DNA of 64,000 bases from Gemmatirosa kalamazoonensis (lineage in GTDB: Bacteria; Gemmatimonadota; Gemmatimonadetes; Gemmatimonadales; Gemmatimonadaceae). This document shows positions 1-8,744 of the stretch, in pieces. Location of the stretch: positions 2,030,220-2,094,219 of the forward strand of contig NZ_CP007128.1 of assembly GCF_000522985.1 (NCBI RefSeq), given 5' to 3'. Every line of letters starts with the position of its first letter. The stretch's first letter is position 1. The translations under genes were made by a program, and so were the position numbers. The notes under the pieces were generated by a model that was not told the origin of the DNA, ran no database searches, and saw nothing but the letters and a program-made list of their open reading frames with translations.

Positions 1-30
1 GGCCGGTGGTCGCGGCGCAGAATCGTCGCC

Positions 31-1902
31 GTGACCAGACCCCCGCTCCTCCACCGATTCGTTAGGCACGCGGCGGCGCTGTCGCTGCTGGCAGCGGCGC
101 GCGCCGGCGCGCAGCCGTACGACGTCGTGCTCGCCGCGCACGACCTCATGATCCCGACGCGCGACGGCGCGCGCATGGCGACCGACGTGTACCGCCCCGC
201 GCACGGCGGCGTGGCGGTGGACGAGCGGCTGCCGGTGCTGCTGAACCGCACGCCGTACGACAAGGGCACGCTCGCCGACGACGCGCGCTACTTCGCGCGC
301 CACGGCTACGTCGTCGCCGTGCAGGACGTGCGCGGCCGGTACCGCAGCGAGGGAAAGTTCTCGAAGGTGCAGCCGGCCGACGCGACCGACGGCTACGACA
401 CCATCGAGTGGCTCGCGCGGCAGCCGTGGTCGAACGGCTCGGTGGGCACGTGGGGGACGTCGTTCGCCGCGCACACGCAGGCCGGCGCCGCGCAGCTCCA
501 CCCGCCGGCCCTGAAGACGATGGTCGTCAACATGGGCGGCCTGTCGAACGGCTGGGACCATGGGGTCCGCTATCGCGGCGCGTACGAGATGGGACGGCAG
601 ATCACGTGGGCGTGGAGCCAGCTCGCCGCCGACGCGCCGAACGCCGCCGTGAAGAAGCTGCTCGAGCGCGAGAAGGTGGAGGACTGGTACGCCGTGCAGC
701 CGATGCGGCGCGGCCTCAACGCGCTCTCCGTCGCGCCGGAGTACGAGGGGTGGTACCTCGACTTCTTCGAGCACGCCGACTACGACGCGTTCTGGAAGGA
801 CCCGATGGTGAACTGGTCGGAGCACTACGCCGAGACCTCCGACGTGCCGATGCTGCAGGTCGGCGGCTGGTACGACATCTTCCTCGCCGGCACGTTCGAG
901 AACTTCCTCGGTCTGTCGAAGGCGAAGAAGTCGCCGCAGCGCGTGCTGGTCGGCCCGTGGACGCACCACGGCAACACGCGGCCGTACGCCGGCGACGTGT
1001 CGTTCGGCCCGGCCGCTGCCATCACGGACTTCGACGGCGACTTCCACCTGCGCTGGTTCGACCACTGGCTGAAGGGCGTGCCTAACGGCGTGGAGCGCGA
1101 GGCGCCGGTGCGCCTGTTCGTCATGGGCACGGGCGACGGGCACAAGGACGCCGACGGGCGGCTGTTCCACGGCGGCTACTGGCGCGACGCGACCGCGTGG
1201 CCGATCCCGGGGACGCGGCTCGTGCCGTACTACTTCCACGCCGACGGCTCGCTCTCCACGGCGCGGCCGCGCGAGGCGCGCGCGTTCACGACGTACACCT
1301 ACGACCCGCGCCACCCGGTGCCGACGATCGGCGGCGGGGTGTCAGCGCGCCTGAAGGACGGCGGCTACGACCAGCGCGAGGATCCTCGCTTCCCGCCGTC
1401 GACGGCGCCCTGGCGCCCGCTGAATTCGCGCGCGGACGTCGTCGTGTTCCAGACCGAGCCGCTCGCCGAGGACGTGACGGTGATCGGCCCGATCACGGTG
1501 ACGCTGTACGCGTCGACGAACGCGACGGACACCGACTTCACGGCGAAGCTGGTGGACGTGTACCCGCCGAGCGACGACTGGCCGGGCGGGTTCGATCTCA
1601 ACCTCACGGACGCGATCATGCGCGGCCGCTACCGCGCGACGCGCGACCACGCGGTGCTGCTCGTGCCGGGCACCGTGTATCCGTTCACGATCGCGCCGTT
1701 CCCGACGGCGAACGTGTTCAAGAAGGGACACCGCATCCGCATCGACGTCTCGAGCTCCAACTTCCCGCGCTTCGACGCGAACCCGAACACCGGCGAGCCG
1801 TTAGGCCGGAGCCGCCGCGTGCAGTCGGCGGACAACACGATCTGGCACGACGCGGCGCGGCCGTCGCACGTCGTGCTCCCGCTCGCGCCGGCGCGGCCGT
1901 GA
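31..1902 (+). CDS. CocE/NonD-family serine hydrolase, secreted
   Basis: Probable secreted alpha/beta hydrolase of the CocE/NonD (X-Pro dipeptidyl-peptidase S15-like) family, which hydrolyses esters or acyl-peptide bonds. Residues 1-28 look like a signal peptide ending AGAQ. The catalytic triad is readable: Ser144 in WGTSFAAH, Asp282 in GGWYD, His312 in GPWTHHG. The C-terminal third (DTDFTAKLVDVYP and following) is the family's jelly-roll domain. Length (623 aa) is normal. The GTG at 31 is used because it gives a full signal peptide; only 30 bases precede it, so an upstream start cannot be excluded. It overlaps the next gene by four bases (GTGA), so the two are probably cotranscribed. The substrate is unknown. 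Confidence 0.88.
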   Translation: MTRPPLLHRFVRHAAALSLLAAARAGAQPYDVVLAAHDLMIPTRDGARMATDVYRPAHGGVAVDERLPVLLNRTPYDKGTLADDARYFARHGYVVAVQDVRGRYRSEGKFSKVQPADATDGYDTIEWLARQPWSNGSVGTWGTSFAAHTQAGAAQLHPPALKTMVVNMGGLSNGWDHGVRYRGAYEMGRQITWAWSQLAADAPNAAVKKLLEREKVEDWYAVQPMRRGLNALSVAPEYEGWYLDFFEHADYDAFWKDPMVNWSEHYAETSDVPMLQVGGWYDIFLAGTFENFLGLSKAKKSPQRVLVGPWTHHGNTRPYAGDVSFGPAAAITDFDGDFHLRWFDHWLKGVPNGVEREAPVRLFVMGTGDGHKDADGRLFHGGYWRDATAWPIPGTRLVPYYFHADGSLSTARPREARAFTTYTYDPRHPVPTIGGGVSARLKDGGYDQREDPRFPPSTAPWRPLNSRADVVVFQTEPLAEDVTVIGPITVTLYASTNATDTDFTAKLVDVYPPSDDWPGGFDLNLTDAIMRGRYRATRDHAVLLVPGTVYPFTIAPFPTANVFKKGHRIRIDVSSSNFPRFDANPNTGEPLGRSRRVQSADNTIWHDAARPSHVVLPLAPARP

Positions 1903-3298
1903 CGACGCCCGCACGGTGGGCGATCGTGCTGGTGCCCGGAATCGCTCTGTGGTTTCTGCCCATGCTCGGCCTGACGGATCCGCAGCGGCACCTGCTCGCG
2001 ATCTTCGTGGCGACGATCGTGGCGCTCGTGGCGCACCCGGTGCCGATGGGCGTGAGCGCGATCGCCGCGATGACGCTGCTCGCGCTGACGCGCACGCTGC
2101 CGCCGGCGCGGGTGCTCGCCGGGTTCTCGAACCTCACGGTGTGGCTCGTGTTCGCCGCGTTCCTGTTCGCGCGCGCGCGGTCACGATCACGCGCTTCGGG
2201 CAGCGCGTGGCGTACTACTTCATCCACCGCTTCGGCCGCAGCCCGCTCACGCTCGGCTACTCGCTCGCCGCGGCGGATGTGGTGCTCGCGCCGTTCGTGC
2301 CGTCCGACACGGCGCGCGGGGGCGGCATCATGTTCCCGGTGACGCGGAGCGTGGCGCAGGCGGCAGGGTCGGAGCCGGGCCCGACGGCGGATCGACTCGG
2401 CGCGTTCCTCGTGCTCGTGAGCTTCCACGCGACGTACACCGCGTCGGGGATGTTCCTCACCGGCATGGCGGCGAACCCGCTCATCGCCGAGTTCGCGGCG
2501 AAGGGCGCGCACGTGGAGCTGACGTGGGGGCGCTGGCTCGCGGGCTCGATCGTGCCGGGGCTGCTCACGCTCACGCTCGTGCCTCGGCTCATCCGCCGCG
2601 TCGTGACGCCGACGATCGCCGACATCGGGCTGGTGCGCGCGCACGCGCGCGACGAGCTCGCGGCGCTCGGCCCCGTGCGCGGCGCGGAGCGGTGGCTCGT
2701 GATCGTGATGCTCGGCGTGATGACCGGCTGGGTCACGTCGCCACTGCACGGGCTGCACAACACCGTGGTCGCGCTCACCGGCGTCTGCGTGCTGCTCCTC
2801 GCCGGTGTCCTGACGTGGGACGACCTGCTCTCGGAGCGGCGCGCGTGGGACGCGCTGATCTGGTTCGCGCCGCTGCTCATGATGGCCGACGCGCTGAACG
2901 AGGCCGGCGTGATCAAGGTGCTGTCGGCGGCGTTCTTCGCGGGGCTCGCCGGCTGGCCGTGGCTCGCGGCGTTCCCGCTGCTCGCCGTGGCATACCTGTA
3001 CCTGCACTACGGCTTCGCGAGCATGACCGCGCACGTGACGGCGCTCTACCCGAGCTTCATCGCCGCCGCGGTGCTCGTCGGCGCTCCGCCACTCGTCGCC
3101 GCGCTCGTGCTGGCGTACTTCTCCAACCTCGACGCCTGCCTAACGCACTACGGCACCGGCTCGGCGCCGGTGTTCTTCGGCGCCGGGTACCTGTCGCAGG
3201 GGACGTGGTGGAAGGTGGGGTTCCTGGTGTCGGTGCTGAACCTCGGGATCTGGCTCGGGGTCGGGATGGCGTGGTGGAAGGTGCTCGGGTGGTGGTGA
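1899..3298 (+). pseudogene. DASS (SLC13-type) anion/Na+ symporter, frameshifted
   Basis: Membrane transporter of the divalent anion:sodium symporter family (CitT/SLC13-like, dicarboxylates or related anions). The N-terminal 90 or so residues read in one frame from GTG 1899 (through FSNLTVWLVFAAFLFAR). The rest (TRFGQRVAYYFIHRFG onward, many membrane segments) continues in another frame to 3298. The switch falls in an alternating GC run at 2169-2179. With two fewer bases the frames join as FLFARAVTITRFGQ, matching the family there. It is either a slippage mutation or a base-calling error. The start overlaps the hydrolase stop (GTGA). Everything downstream of the shift looks intact, so the inactivation is recent or only apparent. 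Confidence 0.8.
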
Positions 3299-3349
3299 AG
3301 AGCCGCCGTTCCAGCGCCGCTTCACCAGCGCCCACGCATCAGCGCCGCT

Positions 3350-4084
3350 TCATCGGAACTCCGCCAGACACGCTCCCGCTCCCCCCTGCAGCCCCTGGCG
3401 GAAGTTGCCCACGCGCTGCTCCTCGGTCCCATGGCCCATCGCGGCCGCGCGCACGAGGATCACGCGATCGACGCGGTCGTCGCCGGTGAGCTGCGGTGTG
3501 GGATCGCCGGCCGAGGCCATGCCGTAGAAGGCCTCGTCCACGTCGCCCCGCTCGAGCAGGCCGCGCTGGTCGGCCGAGCGCGCGAACGCGCCGGCGAGAC
3601 AGTCGGCGACCGCCTCGTTGCGGTACGACGTGCGCCACATGTGGCCGAGCTGCATCGCGACCGCGTGCCCCATCTCGTGCGCGATGACGCCGACCGCGGC
3701 CATGTCGCCGTCGGTGCCGAGGCGCTGCGCAGCGGCCTTCGCCTGCGACGCGACGAAGACGTCATCGTAGTACACGGTGTTGTCGCGAATGCAGTAGCCC
3801 GCGTTGCCGCCGCGCATCACGCCGCACGCCGTGCGCACGGCGCCGCGGTAGCGCACGAGGTCCGGCTGCGCGAAGCGGGCACCGATGTCGGCGAACGCGC
3901 TGCCCCACGTCGTCACGAGATCGCCGAACGCCGCGCTCACCTTCGCGTTCGACGCCGCGACGTCGGCGGCGGTGATGCCGGTGGCGTCGCGGGGGGCCGG
4001 GGCGACCGGCGCGGCCTGGGTCAGCGCCGGCACGAGCAGGGCGCCGAGCGTGAGCGCCCAACGCTGGAAATCGAGTCGGGTCAT
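3350..4084 (-). CDS. Neutral zinc metallopeptidase (YpfJ/PF04228-like)
   Basis: Predicted exported zinc metallopeptidase. A signal peptide covers about residues 1-24 (ALTLGALLVPALTQAAP). The catalytic HEMGH lies at residues 136-140, followed by a downstream helix with the conserved NEAVADCLAGAFA segment that supplies the third zinc ligand region. The upstream CGV..GNAGYC..DNTVYYDD pattern is typical of this family (PF04228). The length of 244 aa is near the family norm. The ATG at 4084 has a strong ribosome site (GGAGGAG) about seven bases upstream. It is divergent from cardiolipin synthase across 64 bp. Physiological substrate unknown. Confidence 0.88.
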   Translation of the reverse strand: MTRLDFQRWALTLGALLVPALTQAAPVAPAPRDATGITAADVAASNAKVSAAFGDLVTTWGSAFADIGARFAQPDLVRYRGAVRTACGVMRGGNAGYCIRDNTVYYDDVFVASQAKAAAQRLGTDGDMAAVGVIAHEMGHAVAMQLGHMWRTSYRNEAVADCLAGAFARSADQRGLLERGDVDEAFYGMASAGDPTPQLTGDDRVDRVILVRAAAMGHGTEEQRVGNFRQGLQGGAGACLAEFR

Positions 4085-4148
4085 GGTCGTCTCCTCCGCT
4101 CATTGGTACCCCCTCCGCGCCGCCGGGTTTCCGGACAGATTACCGCGC

Positions 4149-5624
4149 GTGACGCAGACCCCCTGGACGGTCATCGCGACGATCGCCTACGCGCTCGAGT
4201 GGCTGATCATCGTCGCCGCGCTGTTCGTCGTGCCGCGCAACCGGCGGCCCGGCTCCGCGACCGCGTGGCTGATGCTCGTGCTGCTCGTGCCGTACGTCGG
4301 GCTCGTGCTGTTCTGGCTCATCGGCAGCCCGAAGCTCTCGCGGCGCCGGCGCGCGCAGCAGCGCACCATCGACGGCGTGATCGCGCGCGAGATGGCGCGC
4401 CGCGACGAGACCGCGGAGCGGATCTTCGATCCCCCGGTGTCCGCGCGCCACGAGCCGATCGTGCGTCTGGCCGAGCGGTTAGGCGGGCTCCCCGCGTGCG
4501 CCGGCAACACGGTGACGCTGCTCCCGGACTACGGCGGCGCGCTCGCGCAGATGGTCGCCGCGATCGACTCGGCGCGGCGCTTCGTGCACGTCGAGTTCTA
4601 CATCATGACGCTCGACGCGACGACCGAGCCGTTCGTCGCCGCGCTCGAGCGGGCGCACCGGCGCGGAGTCGCGGTGCGCGTGCTGTTCGACCACGTCGGC
4701 GCGCGGAAGTGGCCGGGGCATCGCGCGCTGCGGCGGCGGCTCACCGCGTCGGGGATCGCGTGGCACCTCATGCTGCCGCTGCGCCCGTTCAGCAACGAGT
4801 GGAACCGCCCCGACCTGCGCAACCACCGCAAGATCCTCGTCGTCGACGGCGCCATGGGCTTCACGGGCTCGATGAACGTCATCGACGAGAGCTACCTCGT
4901 GCGGCGCAACCGGCGGCTCGGCGTGCGCTACGTGGAGCTCGTGGCGTTCGTGAGCGGGCCGGTGGTGCTCGAGCTGAACGCCGCGTTCGTCGCCGACTGG
5001 TTCGCCGAGACGGGCGTGATGCTCGACCCCGACGGCGATCCGGACGCGGACGTGACGCCGCCGATGACGGGGCGCGCGCTCTGCCAGGTGCTGCCGAGCG
5101 GCTCGGCCTACGAGACGTTCAACAACCTGCGCGTGTTCGTCGCGCTGATCCACGCCGCGCGCCGCCGCGTGACGATCGCGTGCCCGTACTTCGTCCCCGA
5201 CGAGTCGCTCATGATGGCGATCACCACCGCCGCCCAGCGCGGCGTGGACGTGACGCTGTTCTCGTCCGAGGTCGCCGACCAGTTCTTCGTGCATCACGCG
5301 AAGCTTTCGTTCTACGAGGAGCTGCTCGTCGCGGGCGTGAAGGTCTACCAGTACCGCGCGCCGAAGCTCCTCCATGCGAAGCACATCGGCATCGACGACG
5401 ACATCGCGGTGATCGGCTCCAGCAACCTCGACATGCGCTCGCTCACGCTGAACCTCGAGGTGACGCTGCTCTGCTACGACGCCGAGGTGGTGGAGGGGCT
5501 GCGCCGCGTCGAGGAGTCGTACCTGCGGGAGAGCACACGCGTGGAGCTCAACACGTGGCGCCGCCGCCCGCTCGCCGCGCAGCTGTTCGACAACCTGGCG
5601 CGCCTCACGGCGTCCCTGCAGTGA
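4149..5624 (+). CDS. cls: Cardiolipin synthase, PLD family
   Basis: Inner-membrane cardiolipin synthase joining two phosphatidylglycerols to form cardiolipin plus glycerol. Two N-terminal membrane segments (about residues 8-28 and 38-58) precede two phospholipase-D HKD motifs: HRKILVVD beginning at His226 and HAKHIGIDD beginning at His409, each followed by the GS.N segment (TGSMN and GSSNLDMRS). The 491-aa length and this order match bacterial ClsA. The GTG at 4149 is chosen because it begins directly before the first membrane segment; the upstream extension of the frame is low-complexity antisense of the peptidase gene. It ends at a GGGCAGGA hairpin repeat and converges on the histidine kinase gene. 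Confidence 0.93.
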   Translation: MTQTPWTVIATIAYALEWLIIVAALFVVPRNRRPGSATAWLMLVLLVPYVGLVLFWLIGSPKLSRRRRAQQRTIDGVIAREMARRDETAERIFDPPVSARHEPIVRLAERLGGLPACAGNTVTLLPDYGGALAQMVAAIDSARRFVHVEFYIMTLDATTEPFVAALERAHRRGVAVRVLFDHVGARKWPGHRALRRRLTASGIAWHLMLPLRPFSNEWNRPDLRNHRKILVVDGAMGFTGSMNVIDESYLVRRNRRLGVRYVELVAFVSGPVVLELNAAFVADWFAETGVMLDPDGDPDADVTPPMTGRALCQVLPSGSAYETFNNLRVFVALIHAARRRVTIACPYFVPDESLMMAITTAAQRGVDVTLFSSEVADQFFVHHAKLSFYEELLVAGVKVYQYRAPKLLHAKHIGIDDDIAVIGSSNLDMRSLTLNLEVTLLCYDAEVVEGLRRVEESYLRESTRVELNTWRRRPLAAQLFDNLARLTASLQ

Positions 5625-5700
5625 GGGCAGGAGGGCAGGAGGGCAGGAGGGCACGAGAGGCGAAAGCTCCTGCCCTCCTGCCCTCCTGCCCTCCTGCCCT
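5624..5700. repeat. GGGCAGGA tandem-repeat hairpin between convergent genes
   Basis: Left arm: about four tandem copies of GGGCAGGA(G). Right arm: four copies of the complement TCCTGCCC, separated by a short GC-rich apex around 5660. It starts at the cardiolipin synthase stop and ends at the stop of the convergent kinase gene, so it could act as a bidirectional terminator. There is no T-tract. It belongs to the same repeat class as 7504-7602, 26524-26601 and 27208-27286. Confidence 0.85.
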
Positions 5701-7486
5701 AGTCCTGCTGCCGCCGGTCCACGCCGCTTCGCCGCTCGTGCCCGTGCCGGCGCGTGCTGTGGCTGCGGCGGTCGGTGGTCGTGCCGTCGTCGAGGACGGA
5801 GCGGCGCAGGTGCACGGTGAACGTCGAGCCGCTGCCTAACGCGCTCTCGACGGTGATGTCGCCGCCCATGCCGCGCGCGAGGTCGCGGCTGATCGCGAGG
5901 CCGAGCCCCGAGCCCTGATGCTCGCGCGTGAGCGACGCGTTCACCTGCACGAACGGGTCGAAGATCGCCTCGAGCCGGTCGCGCGGCACCCCGACGCCGG
6001 TGTCGCGCACCGTGATCGTCGCCCGGTCGGGCGCGCCGTCGCTCGGGCCGAGGCGTAGCGCGACGCTCCCGCCCTCGGGCGTGAACTTCGCCGCGTTCGT
6101 GAGCAGGTTGAGGAGCACCTGCACGAGCTTCTCGCGGTCGCCCCACACGAGCAGTGGCGGCGATCCGTCGTCTTCCGGGAGCTGCACGTCGAACGCGAGC
6201 CGCTTCGCGGCGAGCTGCGGCTCCACCATCGGCTGGACGTCGAGCAGCACATCGGAGACGCGGAGCGGCGTGAGCTGGTACTCGACGCGCCCCGACTCCA
6301 GCCGCGTGAAGTTCAGCACGTCGTTGATGAGCCCCAGCAGGTGCCGCTGTGCGCGGCCGACGCGGGCGAGCGCGTCGTGCTGCGCGGTCGTGACGGGACC
6401 GTGGAGTCCCATCTCGATGAGCTGCAGGTGGCCGGCGATCGCGTTCAGTGGCGTGCGCAGCTCATGGCTCATGCGGGCGAGGAACTCGCTCTTCGCGCGG
6501 CTCGCCTCGAACGCCGCCTCGCGCGCCGCGCGGGCCTCGTCGAACAGCCGCGCGCGCTCCAGCGACACCGCGCACTGGTTCACCACCGCGCGCAGGAACG
6601 CGAGCTCCGAGTCGCGGAACACGCGCGGGTGCGGGAAGCGGAACGCGATCGCGCCGAACCGCCGTCCCTCCGCCTCGAGCGCGAACGTCGCCAGCGCGCG
6701 CGCGCCGAGCGCCTGCCACACGTGCGCGACGTGCGGGTAGCGTGCCGCCATCTCGTCGGGCGAGGCGAGCGTGACCGGCCCGCCGTCGCGCATGGCGTCG
6801 GCCGCGGGCACGTGCATCGTGAGCGGCACGCGCCGCCAGTCCGCGGACTCGGCGCCCGTGCCCTCCTCGCCGACGAGCTCCAGCGCCTCGGCGTCCTCGC
6901 TCAGCAGCATGACGATCGCCGACCGCGCACCGACCACGGGCACCGCGTGCTCCGCCACCGCGCGCACGACGTCCCCGGCGCCTAACGCGCGGGCGAGCGC
7001 CTCGGAGATCGCGAGGAGCCCGCGCATCTTCTCCACCGCCACGTGCCGTGCCGTCACGTCCTCCACCGTGCCGACGGTCTGCACCGGCGTCCCCGCGGCG
7101 TCGCAGACGACGGCGGAGCGCCCGTGCAGCCAGCGGACGCGCCCGTCGGGGAGCAGCGCGCGGAACTCGTGCTCGTACTCGCGGCGCGCCGCGTTCGCCG
7201 CGGTCCATCCGCGCAGCAGGGTCGGCACGTCGTCCGGGTGCACGAAGCGGAGCCACCGCCGTCCGCGCAGGTCGTCCTCGCCGAGCCCCGCGATCGCCTG
7301 CAGGCGCGGGTTCACGTATGTGACGGTTCCGTTCAGATCGGCGTGAAAGATCCCGACCGGCGAGGCGCGGCTCACCGCGTCGAACCGGTCGCGCGCGGTC
7401 GCGCCGGCGTCGCTCCCGGATGGGTCGGGGTCCGGCGTGTCGAGCGGCGCGGTGGGCGGGGCGGGCATGGGCGTTGGGCTGGTCAA
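5699..7486 (-). CDS. PAS-GAF sensor histidine kinase
   Basis: Cytoplasmic (no membrane segment seen) sensor kinase. Order: PAS domain (about 33-150, with the PAC-type RGRRWLRFVHPDD part), GAF-like domain (about 165-320), HisKA with the phospho-acceptor His341 in SHELRTPLN, and HATPase_c with N box NLLTNAAKF, G1 DTGVGVP, F box IFDPFVQ and G2 GSGLGLAI. A basic Arg/His-rich tail of about 30 residues follows. The start may be TTG 7486 or the ATG six codons in; neither has a clear ribosome site. There is no response regulator beside it, so it is an orphan; a LytTR regulator lies 50 kb away. Signal unknown. Confidence 0.9.
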   Translation of the reverse strand: MTSPTPMPAPPTAPLDTPDPDPSGSDAGATARDRFDAVSRASPVGIFHADLNGTVTYVNPRLQAIAGLGEDDLRGRRWLRFVHPDDVPTLLRGWTAANAARREYEHEFRALLPDGRVRWLHGRSAVVCDAAGTPVQTVGTVEDVTARHVAVEKMRGLLAISEALARALGAGDVVRAVAEHAVPVVGARSAIVMLLSEDAEALELVGEEGTGAESADWRRVPLTMHVPAADAMRDGGPVTLASPDEMAARYPHVAHVWQALGARALATFALEAEGRRFGAIAFRFPHPRVFRDSELAFLRAVVNQCAVSLERARLFDEARAAREAAFEASRAKSEFLARMSHELRTPLNAIAGHLQLIEMGLHGPVTTAQHDALARVGRAQRHLLGLINDVLNFTRLESGRVEYQLTPLRVSDVLLDVQPMVEPQLAAKRLAFDVQLPEDDGSPPLLVWGDREKLVQVLLNLLTNAAKFTPEGGSVALRLGPSDGAPDRATITVRDTGVGVPRDRLEAIFDPFVQVNASLTREHQGSGLGLAISRDLARGMGGDITVESALGSGSTFTVHLRRSVLDDGTTTDRRSHSTRRHGHERRSGVDRRQQD

Positions 7487-7503
7487 GTTCTTTGCCAGCG
7501 AAC

Positions 7504-7602
7504 GGAGAGGGCAGGAGGGCAGGAGGGCAGAAGGGCAGGAGAGCTTCGGACTCTCCTGCCCTCGCGCGATTCGCGCGCGCCCTCCTGCCCTCCTGCCCTC
7601 GT
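7504..7602. repeat. GGGCAGGA tandem-repeat hairpin
   Basis: Left arm of repeated GGGCAGGA words (7504-7545), an apex with GAGAG-CTTCGGA-CTCTC, and a right arm of TCCTGCCC words interrupted by a GCGCGAATCGCGCGC-like segment. It lies between the 5' end of the kinase gene and the stop of the ABC permease, on which it ends. Confidence 0.85.
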
Positions 7603-7603
7603 C

Positions 7604-8743
7604 CTACGCCGCGCGCTTGGAGTACTGTCGCACCGCGATCGTCACCATCGCCGCCGCGTAGACAGCGAGCGCGCCGAGCGGCTCCAGGATCGCGCCGAGC
7701 CCGGCGCCCTTCACGAGCACGGCGCGCGAGATCGACACGAAGTGCCGCACCGGGTTGAGCAGCGACACGATCTGCACCCACCGCGGCATGCTGTCGATCG
7801 GGGTGAACAGGCCGCTCATGAGCAGGTAGACCATGAGCACGAAGAACGTCACGAACATCGCCTGCTGCTGGGTCTCGACGAGCGTCGAGATCCAGAGCCC
7901 GATCGCCAGCGCGACGACGAGATACACGCACGCCGCGCCGAACAGCAGCAGCAGGCTGCCGCGTATCGGCACGCCGAAGGCGAGCCGCCCGACCGCGAGG
8001 CCCAACGACAGGTCGAGCAGCGCGAGCGCCCACAGCGGCAGCAGCTTGCCCGCCACGAACTCGGCCCGCGTGATCGGCGTCGCGTTGAGCTGCTCCAGCG
8101 TGCCCGCCTCCTTCTCCCGCGCGATGTTCTGCGCGGCGAGCAGCGTCGCGATCATCGTGACGAGCGCGACGAGGATGCCCGGCACCATGTAGTGCCGGTA
8201 GTCGAGCGTCGGGTTGTACCACGCGCGCTGCCGCAGCTCGAGCCGGCCGGCGCCGCGCGCGGGGCCCGCGGGGATCGGCCGACGCGCCGCGTCGAGCTCC
8301 GCGGCGTACGCCTCCACGATCTGCGCCGCGTACGTCTGCACGATCCCCGCGGCCGATCCCTTCTCGGCGTTCATCTCCAGACCCACCGCGGCGCTGCGCT
8401 CGCGCACGAGCGTCTCCTCGAAGCCGCGCGGCACCGTCACCACCGCCGTCGCGCGTCCGGCGAGCAGCGCACGCTCCGCGGAGTCCGGCGACGCCGACGC
8501 GCCGACGACGTGGAACAGCCCGGACGCCGTCAGCCGCGTGACGAGCCCGCGCGACACCGACGTGTGGTCGTGGTCCACGACGTACGTCGGCGTCGCCCGC
8601 ACCGCGAACGTCGCGACGTTCGACAGCACGAGGAGCTGCACGAGCGGCATGACGAGGATCTGCGCCACGGTCGCGCGGTCGCGCACGATGTGCAGGACTT
8701 CCGCGCGGGCGAGGAACAGGGCTCGGCGAAGGGAGCGGCGCAC
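7604..8743 (-). CDS. ABC-2 type permease, exporter subunit
   Basis: Membrane subunit of an ABC-2 exporter (YbhR/YhhJ-like, about 379 aa). One membrane segment lies near the N-terminus (AQILVMPLVQLLVLSNVA), followed by a periplasmic domain of about 140 residues and five membrane segments in the C-terminal half. The TREKE-like coupling segment appears as IAREKEAGTLEQLNATP. The GTG at 8743 is preferred because GGAGG sits eight bases upstream and it begins one base after the previous stop; longer frames run back into the other permease. It pairs with the permease at 8745-9866 in the exporter operon, probably for drug or lipophile efflux (inference). Confidence 0.88.
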   Translation of the reverse strand: MRRSLRRALFLARAEVLHIVRDRATVAQILVMPLVQLLVLSNVATFAVRATPTYVVDHDHTSVSRGLVTRLTASGLFHVVGASASPDSAERALLAGRATAVVTVPRGFEETLVRERSAAVGLEMNAEKGSAAGIVQTYAAQIVEAYAAELDAARRPIPAGPARGAGRLELRQRAWYNPTLDYRHYMVPGILVALVTMIATLLAAQNIAREKEAGTLEQLNATPITRAEFVAGKLLPLWALALLDLSLGLAVGRLAFGVPIRGSLLLLFGAACVYLVVALAIGLWISTLVETQQQAMFVTFFVLMVYLLMSGLFTPIDSMPRWVQIVSLLNPVRHFVSISRAVLVKGAGLGAILEPLGALAVYAAAMVTIAVRQYSKRAA

Positions 8744-8744
8744 G

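Noticed and set aside
1899-3298. Programmed ribosomal frameshift in the DASS gene
   Set aside because: No slippery heptamer or downstream structure of a known type; an alternating GC run better fits slippage or an error.
5624-5700. Classical rho-independent terminators for all the tandem-word hairpins
   Set aside because: No T-tracts, and several are inside coding sequence, so termination cannot be their general role.
3431-5839. Very long reading frames antisense or frame-shifted to recognised genes (also 4479-6146, 18516-20306, 23591-25474)
   Set aside because: They are Arg/Ala-rich, lack family motifs, and arise because stop codons are rare at this GC content; the other frame carries a recognisable gene.
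5624-7602. CRISPR array in the GGGCAGGA repeats
   Set aside because: Units are 8-16 bases with no spacers, and the array reverses into its complement; no cas genes nearby.
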